64,000 bases of DNA from Spirulina major PCC 6313 (GTDB taxonomy: Bacteria; Cyanobacteriota; Cyanobacteriia; Cyanobacteriales; Spirulinaceae). Both the position numbers and the translations under genes were made by a program. The stretch is from NCBI RefSeq assembly GCF_001890765.1, contig NZ_KV878783.1, positions 1,028 through 65,027 on the forward strand, in the 5' to 3' direction. Numbering within the stretch: position 1 is the first letter of the stretch; each line of letters opens with the position of its first letter. The notes under the pieces are model-generated. The model was not told the origin of the DNA and made no database searches. It was given only the letters and a program-made list of their open reading frames with translations. This document shows positions 62,353 to 64,000 of the stretch, piece by piece.

Positions 62353-64000
62353 ATGAGCACCCTGTTAGCCCACCGTTATGAACTCATTGAACCCCTGAGC
62401 CAGGGCGGGTTTGGACAAACCTATTTAGCCCGCGATCGCCACCTGCCTGGTACGCCGATCTGCGTCGTTAAACAACTGCTCTTACCCTCTCAAGGCCCAG
62501 AGCATCAACGCGATGCCCTCCGTCTTTTTGACCAAGAAGCCAAAACTCTCTATCAACTGGGCAATCATCCCCAAATTCCCCGCCTGCTGGCCCATTTTGA
62601 GAGCGAAGGCCAAGCCTATCTAGTGCAGGACTACATTGAGGGCCACACCCTAGATGCGGAATTGGGGAAACCTTGGGCAGAGCCAGCGGTGCGAATGCTG
62701 TTGCGGGATAGTTTGACGGTGTTGGCCTTTGTCCATCAACAGGGGGTGATTCATCGGGATGTGAAGCCGAGTAATTGGATGCGGCGACAGGAGGATGGGG
62801 GGCTGATGTTGATCGATTTTGGGGCGGTGAAGACGATCGCACCCCAATCCGCCCCGACGATCGCCATCGGCACGCCGGGCTATATGCCCCTCGAACAGTT
62901 GTCCGGCTATCCCCAACCCGCGAGCGATCTCTATGCCTTGGGGGTTATTGCTCTCTATGCCTTGACGGGTCAACGTCCGGAACAGTGGCCCACCTCTGAT
63001 CCGTTAGATCGGCTGCGATCGCTCTCCCTCAGTTCCGATCTCACCACCCTCCTGACCCGCTGCCTGCATCGAAATTGGCGCGATCGCTACCCCGATGCCG
63101 CCGCTGCCCTCGCCACCTTCACCCCCCACGCCGCCGCTGCCAATCTCCCCACCCAACCCGCCCCGGCCTTGGCTCCCACCACCCTCACCCCCAAAGCCCC
63201 CACCCCCGTTAAGTCCAGCGATCGCCACCGTCAAATTCTTCTCAACAAAGTGCGGAATGCTTGGGTGAAGGGGGTGTTAGAGCGATCGCTCCATGGGCGG
63301 GTGATGCTGGAATTGGGATTAAGCGATCGCAGTGATGTCCTTGAACGGCCTTGGGGCGTGGTATGGCAAGATGGCAAGGCGGAACAGCCGTTAACAGCGG
63401 GGGAAACGGTGGGGCGGCGATTTCAGCAGTTGGGGGCGGGGCGATCGCTCCTGATCTTAGGCGAACCGGGATCGGGGAAAACCACCACATTGCTAGAACT
63501 AGCGCGGGATCTGATTCACCAGGCGGAACAGGATGCCCAGGCCCTAATTCCCGTGGTGTTCAATTTGTCATCCTGGCGCGGCCAGGGCAAACGGGAGGCG
63601 CAACCCTTGGCGGCGTGGATTGTGCAGGAATTGCAGCAGCAGTATCAGGTTGCACCCTTGATCGGTCAAGATTGGGTTACGGGTCAGCACTTGTTACTGT
63701 TGCTCGATGGGTTGGATGAGGTGCGATCGCAGTGGCGATCGCCCTGCGTCGAGGCGATCAATCAATTCCTCACGGACTACGGCCAAACGGAGGTGGTAAT
63801 CTGTAGTCGGATCGCAGACTATCTCGCCCTCACTTCCCGGCTCCGTCTCCAAGCCGCCGTCCGTATCCAACCCCTCAACCTCGACCAAATCCAGCAGTAT
63901 CTCAGTTCCCACGGGTCTGGCCTCACCGCGATCCGCACTGCCCTCGCCCATGATGTGGCACTGCAAGAGTTGGCGCGATCGCCCCTGATGCTCAGCATCA
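62353..64000 (+). CDS. Serine/threonine protein kinase-NACHT fusion (partial)
   Basis: The reading frame starts at the ATG 62353 and is open to the window end (549 codons seen). The kinase domain (about residues 8-255) has the Gly loop SQGGFGQTY, the ATP lysine K40 (CVVKQL), HRDVKPSN (134-141) and DFG (155-157). A Pro/Ala-rich linker follows. A NACHT NTPase then begins, with Walker A GEPGSGKT (370-377) and Walker B LLLLLDGLDEV (D452). NACHT proteins act as STAND-type switches. With a kinase output this is probably a signalling or anti-phage sensor; C-terminal repeats are expected beyond the window. Confidence 0.9.
   Translation, partial: MSTLLAHRYELIEPLSQGGFGQTYLARDRHLPGTPICVVKQLLLPSQGPEHQRDALRLFDQEAKTLYQLGNHPQIPRLLAHFESEGQAYLVQDYIEGHTLDAELGKPWAEPAVRMLLRDSLTVLAFVHQQGVIHRDVKPSNWMRRQEDGGLMLIDFGAVKTIAPQSAPTIAIGTPGYMPLEQLSGYPQPASDLYALGVIALYALTGQRPEQWPTSDPLDRLRSLSLSSDLTTLLTRCLHRNWRDRYPDAAAALATFTPHAAAANLPTQPAPALAPTTLTPKAPTPVKSSDRHRQILLNKVRNAWVKGVLERSLHGRVMLELGLSDRSDVLERPWGVVWQDGKAEQPLTAGETVGRRFQQLGAGRSLLILGEPGSGKTTTLLELARDLIHQAEQDAQALIPVVFNLSSWRGQGKREAQPLAAWIVQELQQQYQVAPLIGQDWVTGQHLLLLLDGLDEVRSQWRSPCVEAINQFLTDYGQTEVVICSRIADYLALTSRLRLQAAVRIQPLNLDQIQQYLSSHGSGLTAIRTALAHDVALQELARSPLMLSI

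Noticed and set aside
1-64000. tRNA, rRNA, tmRNA or RNase P genes
   Set aside because: I looked through the intergenic regions for typical conserved stretches and saw none. A covariance-model scan would settle it.

Overview
The window is chromosomal DNA of a cyanobacterium. The signs are the very frequent HIP1-type octamer GCGATCGC and a set of genes typical of the group: a Tab2-type RNA-binding protein, DUF1818 and DUF2811 proteins, PEP-CTERM exported proteins, a TGS-less threonyl-tRNA synthetase, CobN, an Omp85 porin and a serine/threonine kinase-NACHT fusion. I cannot name the species. Most genes are GC-rich housekeeping genes on both strands in short operons. Between them lie many small palindromic and tandem repeats and several insertion-sequence copies.

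Layout. 0-13.3 kb: a transposase remnant, a PBP4-type peptidase (dacB) divergent from a glutathione transferase and a metallophosphoesterase, gamma-glutamyltransferase, a GAF/HD-GYP signalling protein, an Omp85 protein, an exported protein of unknown role, isoaspartyl peptidase, and a VanY-like carboxypeptidase overlapping a SWIM-domain gene. 13.3-20.9 kb: three copies of one IS4-family element. Two form a head-to-head pair and the third has apparently cut off a TpsA (haemagglutinin-like) gene. Between them are hemY, a DUF2811 gene, an ABC sugar permease, and a gene-free AT-rich stretch with a helically phased array of DnaA-box-like sequences. 21-32 kb: speA, whose stop codon lies in the first unit of a tandem repeat, a PEP-CTERM protein, a Tab2 protein, a darG remnant, a DMT exporter, a YdcF-like protein, DUF1818, gcvH, a nitrilase-family amidase and large repeat arrays. 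32-42 kb: cobN carrying two in-frame 75-bp repeat insertions, a THxN-type PEP-CTERM protein, a permease/TIGR03943 pair, and feoA-feoB behind a Fur-like box.

42-50 kb: after thrS comes an accessory region. It holds a TacA/TacT-like toxin-antitoxin pair whose antitoxin gene is split by a 215-bp MITE with perfect inverted repeats and a 9-bp target duplication, a second acetyltransferase, a cyclic-nucleotide-binding MscS channel, and an AT-rich two-gene unit (SMC/RecF-like ATPase plus PIN-like nuclease) that looks like a defence module. 50-64 kb: larE, repeat arrays, a DUF362 protein, aspA, a frameshifted HrgA-like nuclease gene, TM2 and TPR proteins, a small [2Fe-2S] ferredoxin, and a 1193-residue protein that I read as a greatly enlarged, active-site-altered GlmS relative. 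An M48 protease and the start of a kinase-NACHT gene end the window.

The observations most worth following are the enlarged GlmS-like protein, the MITE-split antitoxin, the ATPase/PIN pair, the hairpin-repeat family with covarying stems and a mostly constant 3-nt loop, the in-frame repeats inside cobN, and the candidate DnaA-binding array.
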